In this document: piece by piece, positions 1 through 7,671 of the stretch
How positions within the stretch are numbered: the first letter of the stretch is position 1
Layout: each line of letters begins with the position of its first letter
NCBI GenBank assembly: GCA_026224995.1
Contig: JAMFRX010000051.1
Span: 1-24,665 of the forward strand
Direction of reading: 5' to 3'
DNA length: 24,665 nt
Source: Puia dinghuensis
GTDB lineage: Bacteria > Bacteroidota > Bacteroidia > Chitinophagales > Chitinophagaceae
The notes under the pieces: generated by a model
Told to the model about the DNA's origin: nothing
The model's database searches: none
Seen by the model: the letters and a program-made list of their open reading frames with translations, nothing else
Translations under genes and position numbers: made by a program

Positions 1-363
1 GTTGCGTCTGTTCGCCGGCGAATTCATAGCGGCCGGTGAGGTGGAGTTCGGGCTTGTCGGTCGGGTCCGCAGTAGTGATGGCAATCACGCCGGCGGTGGC
101 GTTCTTGCCGAAGAACAGCGCTTGCGGGCCCTTCAGCACCTCGACCCGGGCCAGATCGAAGAAGCCCTCGACGATGATCCGTCCCTGGCCGTAATAGGCG
201 CCATCGACCACCGTCGCAACCGACTGCTCAACGCCGATCGACGTTGGCAGCGAGCCGATCCCGCGCAGCGTCACTTGCGCGCCGGCGCCATTGGAGGCCG
301 CGCCGACGGTCAGGTCCGGCGTGCGCTCGGCGATCTTGGCGAGGCTGGTCAAATCCTGCTGGC
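1..363 (-). pseudogene. TonB-dependent receptor plug-domain fragment (foreign segment of a chimeric join)
   Basis: Read on the minus strand in the frame that continues from the wecB start at 619, codons about 86-206 encode a TonB-dependent outer-membrane receptor plug domain. The run IAERTPDLTVG is followed by VTLRGIGS, VVDGAYYGQG, then RVEVLKGPQALFFGKNATAG and a beta-strand-like LHLTGRYEF. The VEVLKGPQ...G.nat.G.i signature is characteristic of such plugs, and the wording resembles sphingomonad/caulobacter receptors. There is no signal peptide or receptor start, and the barrel lies beyond the window edge. Bases 61-300 are 67% GC (160/240 by hand count) against 53% for 421-540. The fragment has no relation to the glycan operon. 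I infer a chimeric assembly or amplification junction rather than a real gene fusion. The right boundary is uncertain by about 20 bases. Confidence 0.85.
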
Positions 364-380
364 GGATCACCTCGTTGATG
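350..380. other. Probable chimeric junction (glycan locus / alphaproteobacterial receptor gene)
   Basis: Around codons 81-90 of the frame starting at 619, the sequence INEVIRQQDL can be read both as the tail of the WecB stretch and as the lead-in of a TonB receptor plug (VIRQQDL...IAERTPDL). This local ambiguity could be microhomology at the join. GC is 53% at 421-540 and 58% at 361-420, then 67% at 61-300. No insertion element or repeat marks the site. The exact base cannot be fixed by eye. Confidence 0.75.
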
Positions 381-619
381 CCCAGGATCGTCTTGCCAAT
401 GGTATCGGCTACACCCGATCCCTTGATGTTCAGCTGAAAGTCCGGGACGGGCAGCTCTAGATTCTGCCAGAAGATGTCCGACATGTTAAAGTCGAAGTGC
501 TGGCCCGTATGACAGATAAAGCACCGGATCTCCGGCGCTTCTTCCCGGAGACGATGATACAAGGGGGCCAGCTTGATAAAATTCGGCCTGGTGCCCGCTA
601 TCAGTAAGATCTTCTTCAT
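364..619 (-). CDS. wecB: UDP-N-acetylglucosamine 2-epimerase, N-terminal fragment only
   Basis: The first ~85 residues match the N-terminus of non-hydrolysing UDP-GlcNAc 2-epimerases, which interconvert UDP-GlcNAc and UDP-ManNAc in the cytoplasm. Visible signatures are MKKILLIAGTRPNFIKLAPL at 1-20, ICHTGQHFD at 35-43, MSDIFW at 46-51 and GVADTIGKTILG at 69-80. The ATG at 619-617 overlaps the TGA of the preceding glycosyltransferase (ATGA), which supports this start and operon membership. A normal WecB has about 360-380 residues. Here the UDP-GlcNAc-binding continuation (PDLVLVxGDT-type) is missing and the frame runs into a TonB receptor sequence. The organism probably has an intact wecB here, and the loss is best explained by a chimeric join. 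Identification of the visible part is confident; its state in the genome cannot be judged from this window. Confidence 0.85.
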
Positions 620-1956
620 GTGTGCCCGATTGCTTTTTTTATGATCCCTGCAAGCTGCGCCGTAAGCGCCTCGCGTGTCAATTGTTTGAGAAAGTCGTAA
701 TTGGGAGTGAATCCGATTCTCCCACCAAATAGCTCTCCAAGGAGGGTAGCCGATCCGGGCGCATCATCCGGATCACATATCAAGGCCGTCCCAGCATTGG
801 AAAGAATGTCCTTCTGTGCGCCTTCGCATACGAAGGCGATTACCGGCCGCTGCATCTGCAGGTATTCGAAGGTCTTGCCAGCGATGCTGTAGTCTCTGCC
901 ACCCAGCTGCTTGGCCGAGGTGATAAGCAGGGCGTCGCAGCTTTCCTGGAAAGCGAGGGACTCCTGGTGCGAAAGTTCTCCTATGAGCTCCACCTGCTCC
1001 TGGAGCTCCAGGGACCGGATCATTTCGCGAAGCCAGTCCGGCTTCTTGCCGGCGAACCGGACCTTGATCTTCCGGCCGAGCGCGGGGTCCTGCAAATTGA
1101 GCTGCTGCAGGGCCTTGAAAAAAAAGTAAGGCGACCGGTACATCCAATCCTGCTTCCGGGGTATGTATTGCAGCATGCGATGCCCTTTCTTCTTCCACCA
1201 GGGTTTCAGCATCTGCTCCCGTTCCTCGGGCCAATAGTAGAACCCTCCCACATAGCCGACAGTATATGCTGCTTTTCCGGACTCGATGCCGCGCCAGGCC
1301 TTGAGCCCTCCCGAATAGCCGTTGGGGATATAATGAAATCTTTCGGCGGCCACATCCCTGTGCAGGGATTTGAAATCGTCTATGGTCTGCAGCGAAGTGC
1401 CGGTCACGGCATCGGCAGCACAGAGGTATTTCCGCTCTGCCTGTACGGTCCTGCGGTAATGAAAAACGGTGCCATAGGGCACGCCCCGCCATTGTGAAAA
1501 AGCATCCCGGAAGTCCAGGACAAGGGGCAGATGATGCTTGCGGGCCACTTCCGCCGCCAGCTCCAAAACGCTGAACGGCGGTACGGTGGCAAAAATCGCT
1601 TTCGGGGAATATTTTTTCACCGCCGCGTCCACCGCCGCATAAAAATTAGCCGCCCAATAGCGCGTCTCGTTGCCCAAGATGGAAAAATAGATCGTATAGA
1701 ACTGCCGGAGTGCCGACTCCTCTACGGCCGGCGAGGTCGCGACGGGAACGATGGTAGTCCGGTCGATCACCTCTTTTCCAAGCCGGTCGTCATACCCGTA
1801 ATTGTCGAAGGTCTGCTTGTAAGACCCCGTGTCCAGGGTGATCACTATCGGGTTGATCCCGAATTTCGGCAGATGTTCCACGAAGGCAATGGAACGGTAA
1901 ACGCCTCCCCGCAGGACGGGAGGAAATTCAAAAGCGATGAACAGAATATCTGTCAT
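616..1956 (-). CDS. GT4-like glycosyltransferase
   Basis: A 446-residue GT-B-fold glycosyltransferase, expected to add a nucleotide-sugar-derived residue to a lipid-linked or growing glycan at the cytoplasmic membrane face. The N-terminal domain opens with a beta strand and the loop FEFPPVLRGGVYRS (9-22) typical of GT4 enzymes. LDFRDAF lies at 147-153, a motif common in these proteins. The C-terminal domain carries GELSHQESLAFQESCDALL (326-344) and the donor-site-like stretch AGKTFEYLQMQRPVIAF (359-375). The length is normal for the family. It begins 3 bases after the preceding glycosyltransferase stop and its TGA overlaps the wecB ATG, so translation is probably coupled. An 8-A run near 1119-1126 (coding on the other strand as FFF) does not break the frame. 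Donor and acceptor cannot be told from sequence. Confidence 0.9.
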   Translation of the reverse strand: MTDILFIAFEFPPVLRGGVYRSIAFVEHLPKFGINPIVITLDTGSYKQTFDNYGYDDRLGKEVIDRTTIVPVATSPAVEESALRQFYTIYFSILGNETRYWAANFYAAVDAAVKKYSPKAIFATVPPFSVLELAAEVARKHHLPLVLDFRDAFSQWRGVPYGTVFHYRRTVQAERKYLCAADAVTGTSLQTIDDFKSLHRDVAAERFHYIPNGYSGGLKAWRGIESGKAAYTVGYVGGFYYWPEEREQMLKPWWKKKGHRMLQYIPRKQDWMYRSPYFFFKALQQLNLQDPALGRKIKVRFAGKKPDWLREMIRSLELQEQVELIGELSHQESLAFQESCDALLITSAKQLGGRDYSIAGKTFEYLQMQRPVIAFVCEGAQKDILSNAGTALICDPDDAPGSATLLGELFGGRIGFTPNYDFLKQLTREALTAQLAGIIKKAIGHT

Positions 1957-1959
1957 GGG

Positions 1960-3183
1960 TCAGGATAGTTTGAGATCGTCGCGCAAGATACGGGCGATAT
2001 TCTTCTTATAGTCGTCCCAGGTATAATTCCGGCTTAGCGAAAAGGCGTTGACCGCCAGTTTCTTCCTGTAGGCAGTGTTACCATACAGCTTGTTCATGGC
2101 TTTCAGCAGGCCCCCTTTTTCGCCGAGGTCGACCAGCTCGCAGGATTCGCCGTGGCGGAGGACTGTACCGCTATTTTCGGTGGTGATCACGGGCAATTGC
2201 ATGGCCATGGCCTGGTAGATGGCGATAGAGCTGCCCTCGAAGGTCGTGGGGAGGATAAAAATGTCCATTCCCTTGAGCCGCTCCACCAGGATATCCCTGC
2301 TCACCGATCCATGGAGGAAGGTATTGGCGGGAAGGGCCGCCCTGTCGATCTCGTTGTCAATGCCGCCGAAGAAGTGCAGCTCTGCCTCCGGATGGAGCGC
2401 TACAAAATCTTTCCAGGCAGTCAGCAGCAGATGTGCGCCCTTCCTGAAGCCTACCGTACCGACATAGACGAAGCTGAGGCTGGGCTTTTCCTTGATCTGG
2501 CGCTGCGGAAAGTAGAAGGCGTCCGTATCCACCCCATAAGGCAGCACGCGGCATTTGTCCGCGTACTCCGGCCGGAAGTAGGTGATGGTCTTTTTTACGA
2601 ATTCGCTGCCGCAGAGGACGATATCCGCCAGATCGACTTCTTCCTGGTACCGCCGGTACATCTCCTGATGGCCGTCGTCCATCTTGTCGAGCATGCTGAG
2701 CTGGAACGCATCGCCGTGCAGCACTTTCTGCCGGTATTGGGGCATGCCAATGGATAGGTCCAGCACCAATTTGGACTTGTTCTTCCACTCCTTAAAGATC
2801 AGGTGTGAGTAGAAATCGGCGGAAATACAGACCTCCGGCGGTTGGCATTTCCTGAGTACCTGGTGCTGCCAGGCTTCGCTCATCGATGAAAAATCGAGCG
2901 GCTTACCCTGCCACTTAAGTAACAGCTTCTTCACCTCGATAAATGGCGACAAAACCGCCACACGGCTGCGGGGAAGTCTTTTATAGCTTCTTTTGGCCAT
3001 GGGTCTGGCCAGCCGCGGAAAGAATCGGCCGGCAAACCGCACCAGCCGCGGATCGAAATAGGCGCCCGTCACGTGAAGATAGTCTTCGCCAAACGTCTCT
3101 GCCAGCACGGCCGCCTGTTCAAAGTTGTGCTGGCGCCTGGGATGGATGCTCAGCAATTTATATCGTTTGTTCAGTTTGGGCAT
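1960..3183 (-). CDS. GT4-family glycosyltransferase
   Basis: A 407-residue GT-B glycosyltransferase. I place the start at ATG 3183 (MPKLNKRYKLLSIHPRRQHN), ten bases after the upstream stop. A longer in-frame reading from 3279 would add a non-homologous, low-quality leader inside the previous gene. The C-terminal donor domain has RVLPYGVDTDAF (212-223), LSFVYVGTVGFRKGAHLLL (236-254) and FEGSSIAIYQAMAMQLPVIT (315-334), the usual GT4 core. The second acidic residue of the classical EX7E motif is Gln here (E316...Q324). Some active GT4 enzymes tolerate changes at this site, so activity is not excluded. The next gene follows after 3 bases. It probably adds one residue of the repeat unit; specificity is unknown. 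Confidence 0.9.
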   Translation of the reverse strand: MPKLNKRYKLLSIHPRRQHNFEQAAVLAETFGEDYLHVTGAYFDPRLVRFAGRFFPRLARPMAKRSYKRLPRSRVAVLSPFIEVKKLLLKWQGKPLDFSSMSEAWQHQVLRKCQPPEVCISADFYSHLIFKEWKNKSKLVLDLSIGMPQYRQKVLHGDAFQLSMLDKMDDGHQEMYRRYQEEVDLADIVLCGSEFVKKTITYFRPEYADKCRVLPYGVDTDAFYFPQRQIKEKPSLSFVYVGTVGFRKGAHLLLTAWKDFVALHPEAELHFFGGIDNEIDRAALPANTFLHGSVSRDILVERLKGMDIFILPTTFEGSSIAIYQAMAMQLPVITTENSGTVLRHGESCELVDLGEKGGLLKAMNKLYGNTAYRKKLAVNAFSLSRNYTWDDYKKNIARILRDDLKLS

Positions 3184-3193
3184 CAGGGTTTTT

Positions 3194-4213
3194 TCAGGAA
3201 GGCATCTGCCGGTGATCGGTGCCGACCCCGCCCATTTTCCGGAGGGCGCGGAATAGGCGTCTGACCATGTTGAATTCAAGGTCGGTTATCAGCTTGGGAT
3301 GACTAATGAATTGGAAATAAGAAGCACGGCGGATCAGGCCAAGGTATTTTATAAGGGTAAATGCGTTCAATCCTTCGAACGAGGCGATTCCCCTTATCTG
3401 GCCCGGCGCCGCCAGCACATCACCCTCTTTCTCCATAGTCGATGAGACGGTGGAGCCCTTGAAAGCCCGCTTGCGGATAAACCGGTGGATAAAGCCATTG
3501 ACCTTAAAATCCAGCCATTTTTCAAAGCGGCTCAGGGCTAGAGTAGAGATGGTCCATTCCGTAAAGGGTCCGTTCTCCGCCTGCAGGCAGGGGTCTTCGT
3601 CGAACCGGTATACCGGCCGGCCGGCCGGCGCCGTCCTGAAATCATATTGCTGCGCATCAGAAAAATGATATTTTCCGGGTATTACGCTCCATTCCTGTGT
3701 TATCCCATATTTCAGAAAGAGGGGTCGGAAATCACCGAACGGTTGTATGGACCAGCCCCCGGCCCGATATCCATCGATGATCTGCTCCTCGCCGACGACT
3801 TCGCGGATCAGCACAACAGACCGGCTGAACAGGTCCCGTTGCTGCTCCGTGTCAAGCGCGGAAAAGCGATAGTAGCGGAGGTCCTTCAGCGACCACTGGT
3901 TTTCCTCCGGCAGGTAGACGGCATCGAGCCAGTGCGGATGTACGTGGGGGAAAAGATAATGCCCTTCTCCGGCCATGGTCTTCAGCTGTTCCCGGATCTT
4001 CATCCAGTCGGTGGCGGCCGCCGGGTGCTGCCTTGCTAACTCCTGGAGACGCATGAGGTAAACGGTATCTACGAAGAAGACGGCCTTGAACCCGAACTCC
4101 CCGAATAGCTGCAGCAGCCGCCGCGTGGGTTCGAGAAGGCAACCATCCAGTGGCCCGCTGCGATCTCCGAGGAAGAGCTCATAATCGAAGGTGAACACAA
4201 CAAGTTTCCTCAT
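3194..4213 (-). CDS. Polysaccharide deacetylase-like (NodB/CE4 fold) protein
   Basis: A 339-residue protein with the outline of the NodB homology (carbohydrate esterase 4) barrel: VVFTFDYELFLG (5-16) in the place of the catalytic TFDDG strand, HVHPHW (90-95) as the likely metal-binding His cluster, DGYRAGGW (147-154), and SHPKLI (304-309) near the end. CE4 enzymes remove N- or O-acetyl groups from sugars using a metal and an Asp base. No signal peptide is visible, so if it is an enzyme it would act on a cytoplasmic precursor. The variant motif TFDYE and the long insertion between 160 and 300 place it among uncharacterised deacetylase-like proteins found in O-antigen and capsule loci (WbmS-like in style). 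Its start overlaps the upstream gene's stop (ATGA). Catalysis is an inference. Confidence 0.75.
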   Translation of the reverse strand: MRKLVVFTFDYELFLGDRSGPLDGCLLEPTRRLLQLFGEFGFKAVFFVDTVYLMRLQELARQHPAAATDWMKIREQLKTMAGEGHYLFPHVHPHWLDAVYLPEENQWSLKDLRYYRFSALDTEQQRDLFSRSVVLIREVVGEEQIIDGYRAGGWSIQPFGDFRPLFLKYGITQEWSVIPGKYHFSDAQQYDFRTAPAGRPVYRFDEDPCLQAENGPFTEWTISTLALSRFEKWLDFKVNGFIHRFIRKRAFKGSTVSSTMEKEGDVLAAPGQIRGIASFEGLNAFTLIKYLGLIRRASYFQFISHPKLITDLEFNMVRRLFRALRKMGGVGTDHRQMPS

Positions 4214-5262
4214 GGCTGTTTTGGCAGATGCGTTTCCGGGATGTTCTTCATTACGTCATCTACCGTCAGGGAATAAAGGCAGCCCAATTGATGCGGGCAC
4301 GCTATCATCCCATAAGTATAGTTGATGCCTTTTGTCTTGAAGGCACAAGGCTGGCACTCCATTTTGTGAAAAGCGACTTCCATTAAGGTGCTGACAGGCT
4401 TATTCTTCTCAATGGAAGTGGGGCCGAATAACGCCGTGCCTCTTGCGCCACAGCAGGCAGCTAAATGCATTAGTCCGCCATCATTCCCTATAAAAAAACG
4501 GCACCTCCTGAAAATCGCGACCAGCTCTTCCCATTCGAAAACATTGAAATAAGCATTTTCCAGCCGGTCTATTCCCGTGAAATGGGCATGTTTTTTCAAC
4601 AAACGGCTGCCCTTTAAAAAATTAAAGAAAACCCGGGTGTTCAATATTTTCTGCGGGACCCAGGAAGCGATCCATTTCGGATAGTAATAGGAAAATTGAA
4701 AATCAAGGTCTTCTTTTCCGCCGATCACCATCGTCTGGTTCTTGCCCATCCTGCCTATCAGGTCCATGAAATAGGGCCATTTCTTGCTCGAAAATGCAGC
4801 GCTGCAGCCCGGATATAACACGACCCTATCCTCGGGCGTCGCCTGCTTCACCCTTTCGCTATGATTTTCGGCCAGGTAGCGCAGGCTATTCCCTGTCTTG
4901 TGATCGCTGGGAAATAAAGCTCTCGCAACCGATAGATACTGCTCCGTTTCGCTTGCATGCTCGCTGCTGACCTGATCGGGGTGAATATAAAAATAGTTGT
5001 CGTAACTAAGCTCAAAGCGATCATAATACGTGAACGAATGGACCAGGTTAACGGTAGATACCCCGTCGATGGATGAAAGTATGACTTCCGGGCCATAGCT
5101 CTTCCTCAAGAAATTTACAAACGATTTGCTAAGCGTATGGATGTATACTCCTGTCTTCTTCCCCCGGTCAATACAATATTCGACCGCATACAGGGCCTCC
5201 AGGACATTTCCAATCCCGCCATCTACCAGGAACAGTATATCGTATTTGTTTGCTTCAGGCAT
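4210..5262 (-). CDS. GT9-like (heptosyltransferase-fold) glycosyltransferase
   Basis: A 350-residue protein resembling the GT9 family, the ADP-heptose:LPS heptosyltransferases and their relatives. The N-terminus has the GGIGNVLEALYAVEYC (15-30) loop equivalent to the GxGD/N region of GT9 proteins. The C-terminal donor domain has FIGNDGGLMHLAACCGARG (257-275) followed by ALFGPTS (277-283), the most characteristic GT9 signature. Four Cys in the pattern ECQPC...ACPHQLGC (302-328) match the cysteine cluster often seen in these enzymes. It likely transfers a heptose or a related sugar onto the glycan. The ATG at 5262 lies 9 bases after the SGNH gene stop, and the stop overlaps the deacetylase-like gene. 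Family assignment is good; the sugar is unknown. Confidence 0.85.
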   Translation of the reverse strand: MPEANKYDILFLVDGGIGNVLEALYAVEYCIDRGKKTGVYIHTLSKSFVNFLRKSYGPEVILSSIDGVSTVNLVHSFTYYDRFELSYDNYFYIHPDQVSSEHASETEQYLSVARALFPSDHKTGNSLRYLAENHSERVKQATPEDRVVLYPGCSAAFSSKKWPYFMDLIGRMGKNQTMVIGGKEDLDFQFSYYYPKWIASWVPQKILNTRVFFNFLKGSRLLKKHAHFTGIDRLENAYFNVFEWEELVAIFRRCRFFIGNDGGLMHLAACCGARGTALFGPTSIEKNKPVSTLMEVAFHKMECQPCAFKTKGINYTYGMIACPHQLGCLYSLTVDDVMKNIPETHLPKQP

Positions 5263-5271
5263 TGAAATATA

Positions 5272-6216
5272 CTAATTTCTAAGCGTTGTGGGGTAATAGT
5301 TCAGGATCGAATCAGCCAGATCTTTGCTAAAAATGTCGGCCCCGGCGCGATTAAGATGCTGCGAATTATAAAACAAATTCTTCTTCAAGCAAGGCGAATA
5401 AGCGCTATCGTCAAAATTCAGGACCGTCGCATGATAAGCGGCGGCCAGCTCATTGATCTTCTGGAATATCCATGCCCTGTTGTTCTCATATTTCCAGACC
5501 TCCTGGTACTCCGGCGAAATAACGCCGATACACCTGACTCCGGCTTTCTCTTCTGCTGCCATCAATTTGAATATCTTTTCCAGCTCAGGCTGATAGAAAT
5601 TTAAAGTAAACCCATGAGGATACCTGCCCATAAAAAGCTCCAGCTTTCCATTCCATGTGTCGCTCAGCTGAGGCAAAAACCCATGTATATGCATCTGCCT
5701 GTCCGGGTTTTGCTTCATGTCGAGGTAAATGTCCTTGAAATAAAAATAGCCGAATGCCTTATTATATTTCATCAGGTCAAACGCCTTTACTTTTGAAACC
5801 TCATCCCATCGTCCTATAAATGGATAGAAATATTCCGGATAGGGTACAACGGACACGCTGTCCAGGTTGACAGGGTTGATGCTGACGAGCAATACCTTCG
5901 GCCTCGGATTCCTTTTCAGGTAGTCTTCATACAGTCGCTCGAAGAAATCGGCTCTTGCAGATGGAATGGCGATGTCTTCGGTCTTTAAATGCGTTATCGC
6001 TGAAATGACATCCGGATTGCAGTGGCGAAGTATCGTTGAGCTTCCCAAACACACCAATTCCGCACTGGAGTTTTCCGTATAGAACTGATGCCATCGGATA
6101 AGGTTGGTATCTTGAATGCCGTATACGAGCTTCGGGAAAAAGGATCCAAAAACAATTTGGAACCCGATCAGAACCCCGATAAAGATAACTGCTATTTTAA
6201 AGATCAATGGTTTCAT
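5272..6216 (-). CDS. SGNH-type acyltransferase partner, first MBOAT system
   Basis: A 314-residue protein with one N-terminal membrane segment (LIFKIAVIFIGVLIGFQIVF, 4-23) and an exported SGNH/GDSL-like domain, the usual partner of an MBOAT in DltB/DltD- or AlgI/AlgJ-type systems. The SGNH partner commonly receives an acyl group from the MBOAT side and transfers it to the glycan. The nucleophile block is VCLGSSTI (55-62, Ser60 likely). The C-terminal block is NSQHLNRAGADIF (284-296) with His287. The position three before His, normally the Asp of the DxxH dyad, is Asn284. I chose the ATG at 6216, which overlaps the MBOAT stop as TGATG; a TTG one codon earlier also exists. The acyl group and acceptor are unknown. 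Confidence 0.83.
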   Translation of the reverse strand: MKPLIFKIAVIFIGVLIGFQIVFGSFFPKLVYGIQDTNLIRWHQFYTENSSAELVCLGSSTILRHCNPDVISAITHLKTEDIAIPSARADFFERLYEDYLKRNPRPKVLLVSINPVNLDSVSVVPYPEYFYPFIGRWDEVSKVKAFDLMKYNKAFGYFYFKDIYLDMKQNPDRQMHIHGFLPQLSDTWNGKLELFMGRYPHGFTLNFYQPELEKIFKLMAAEEKAGVRCIGVISPEYQEVWKYENNRAWIFQKINELAAAYHATVLNFDDSAYSPCLKKNLFYNSQHLNRAGADIFSKDLADSILNYYPTTLRN

Positions 6217-7658
6217 CAAAACTGGAAATAAATGAACCTGCTATGGTTGAATAACCCAAAACAGAGGATAACCAAACACAACAAAATATAACAAGCCAAT
6301 CGAACGCCGAGATTGAACTGTAGGAATTTCTGACGTCCGTTACGGCTGAACAAAAGGAATTCGAGGAGGATCAGCGATAGCGTGAAAAATATCGAAACGT
6401 AAAAATCGTACCTGTTCACGATATTTGTCGTAAATCCGGGATGGCGCCAGTCGTAACCCCTGAAACAATTTTTGATCGTGGTAAGCACGACATGTATGTT
6501 CTGGGATCTGAAAAATATCCAGGTGAAGCAGAGGTAGGCAAAGGTGAGCAGCTGACTTCCAGGGCCATAAAGGAAAGCGGGAATTCTCGTGGAAAGCTGG
6601 AGTCGGAATTTCTTGGTCAGGAATTCAAAGATGATCGCGATGCCATGAAGCAGTCCAAAGATCAGAAAGGTCCATCCCGCGCCATGCCAAAATCCGCTGA
6701 TAAAAAAGGTGATCAGCAAAGCAAAGACCACGGCTCCCTTCCCCCAGTTCCTTTTGGCAATTACCAGCGGAGTGAATAGATAGTCGTTGAACCAGGTCGA
6801 CAACGATATGTGCCATCTACGCCAGAATTCCGTCATATTTTTGCTGATGAAGGGTCGGTCGAAGTTCTTCATGAGGTCATAGCCCATTACCCTTGCCGAG
6901 CCGATCGCAATATCGGTATAACCGGAAAAGTCGCAATAGATCTGAAAAGCGAAAAAGACCAGGGCGATCAGTGTCGGAAATCCGCCAAACTGACCCGGCG
7001 TGTCGTAAACCTTGTCCACGTACATCCCAAGATGGTCTGCAATGACCATTTTCTTGAAATATCCCCAGGCCATCAACCTCAGCCCGCTGCCGATCAGCGA
7101 AGGGTTCGGCTTATGCTCTTCATGTAATTGGGGAAGGATATTTTGAGGTCGCTCTATCGGACCCGCTACCAGCTGAGGAAAGAACATGACGTACAAAGCA
7201 TAGATGCCGAAATGCCGCTCCGGTGGATAGTTGCCCCTGTACACCTCGATCGTATAGCTCATAGCCTGGAAAGTATGAAAGGACAAGCCTATTGGAAGCA
7301 AGATCCTAAGGATCGGCAACGATCCTGCCGAAAGATGGCTCAGGTGCAAAAGCGCGTTTACATTGTCGATAAAGAAATTATAGTATTTGAATACCGCCAA
7401 AACGCCGATGTTGGATATTAAGCTCGCGACGAGCCACCATTTACGCTTCCTTCCTTTTTCTCTATCGATCAGAATGCCTGCGAAATAATCGATTATGATC
7501 GTAAAGAACAGGATAATGATGTATGCGGGAACAAAGGCGCAATAGAAGATACAGCTCGCGAGCAATAAGTGAAACCATCGATACCGAAACGGCAAAATAA
7601 AATAAAGGAGCGTTACAACAGGAAAGAAGATGAAAAAGGAAAACGAATTAAACAGCAT
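6216..7658 (-). CDS. MBOAT O-acyltransferase, first system
   Basis: A 480-residue polytopic membrane-bound O-acyltransferase of the AlgI/DltB/PatA type. These proteins pass an acyl group, commonly acetyl, from a cytoplasmic donor across the membrane for modification of exported polysaccharide. The start MLFNSFSFF (ATG 7658) is typical of the family and follows the upstream stop by 13 bases; an upstream in-frame extension has no family character. Diagnostic motifs are FFPQLVAGPIERP (159-171), FWRRWHISLS (278-287) and SGFWHGAGW (321-329), the last with the putative catalytic His325. A second conserved His is in LHG near 338. It ends in FNHSRFIYFQF, also common in AlgI-like proteins. It is immediately followed by its SGNH partner in a TGATG overlap, so the two are a unit. 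Confidence 0.93.
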   Translation of the reverse strand: MLFNSFSFFIFFPVVTLLYFILPFRYRWFHLLLASCIFYCAFVPAYIIILFFTIIIDYFAGILIDREKGRKRKWWLVASLISNIGVLAVFKYYNFFIDNVNALLHLSHLSAGSLPILRILLPIGLSFHTFQAMSYTIEVYRGNYPPERHFGIYALYVMFFPQLVAGPIERPQNILPQLHEEHKPNPSLIGSGLRLMAWGYFKKMVIADHLGMYVDKVYDTPGQFGGFPTLIALVFFAFQIYCDFSGYTDIAIGSARVMGYDLMKNFDRPFISKNMTEFWRRWHISLSTWFNDYLFTPLVIAKRNWGKGAVVFALLITFFISGFWHGAGWTFLIFGLLHGIAIIFEFLTKKFRLQLSTRIPAFLYGPGSQLLTFAYLCFTWIFFRSQNIHVVLTTIKNCFRGYDWRHPGFTTNIVNRYDFYVSIFFTLSLILLEFLLFSRNGRQKFLQFNLGVRLACYILLCLVILCFGLFNHSRFIYFQF

Positions 7659-7671
7659 TTTTGCAGATAGA

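Noticed and set aside
2..460. 152-codon plus-strand open frame at the left edge
   Set aside because: It is the complement of the TonB receptor plug and WecB reading, which has strong motifs; the plus-strand translation is Arg/Gly/Ala-rich without motifs.
1..619. A genuine WecB-TonB receptor fusion protein
   Set aside because: Both parts are truncated at the join, they belong to different cell compartments, and GC and apparent taxonomy change at the same place.
3184..3279. N-terminal extension of the glycosyltransferase at 1960-3183
   Set aside because: The added 32 residues overlap the deacetylase-like gene and do not resemble a GT4 start; ATG 3183 gives the expected short beta-strand start.
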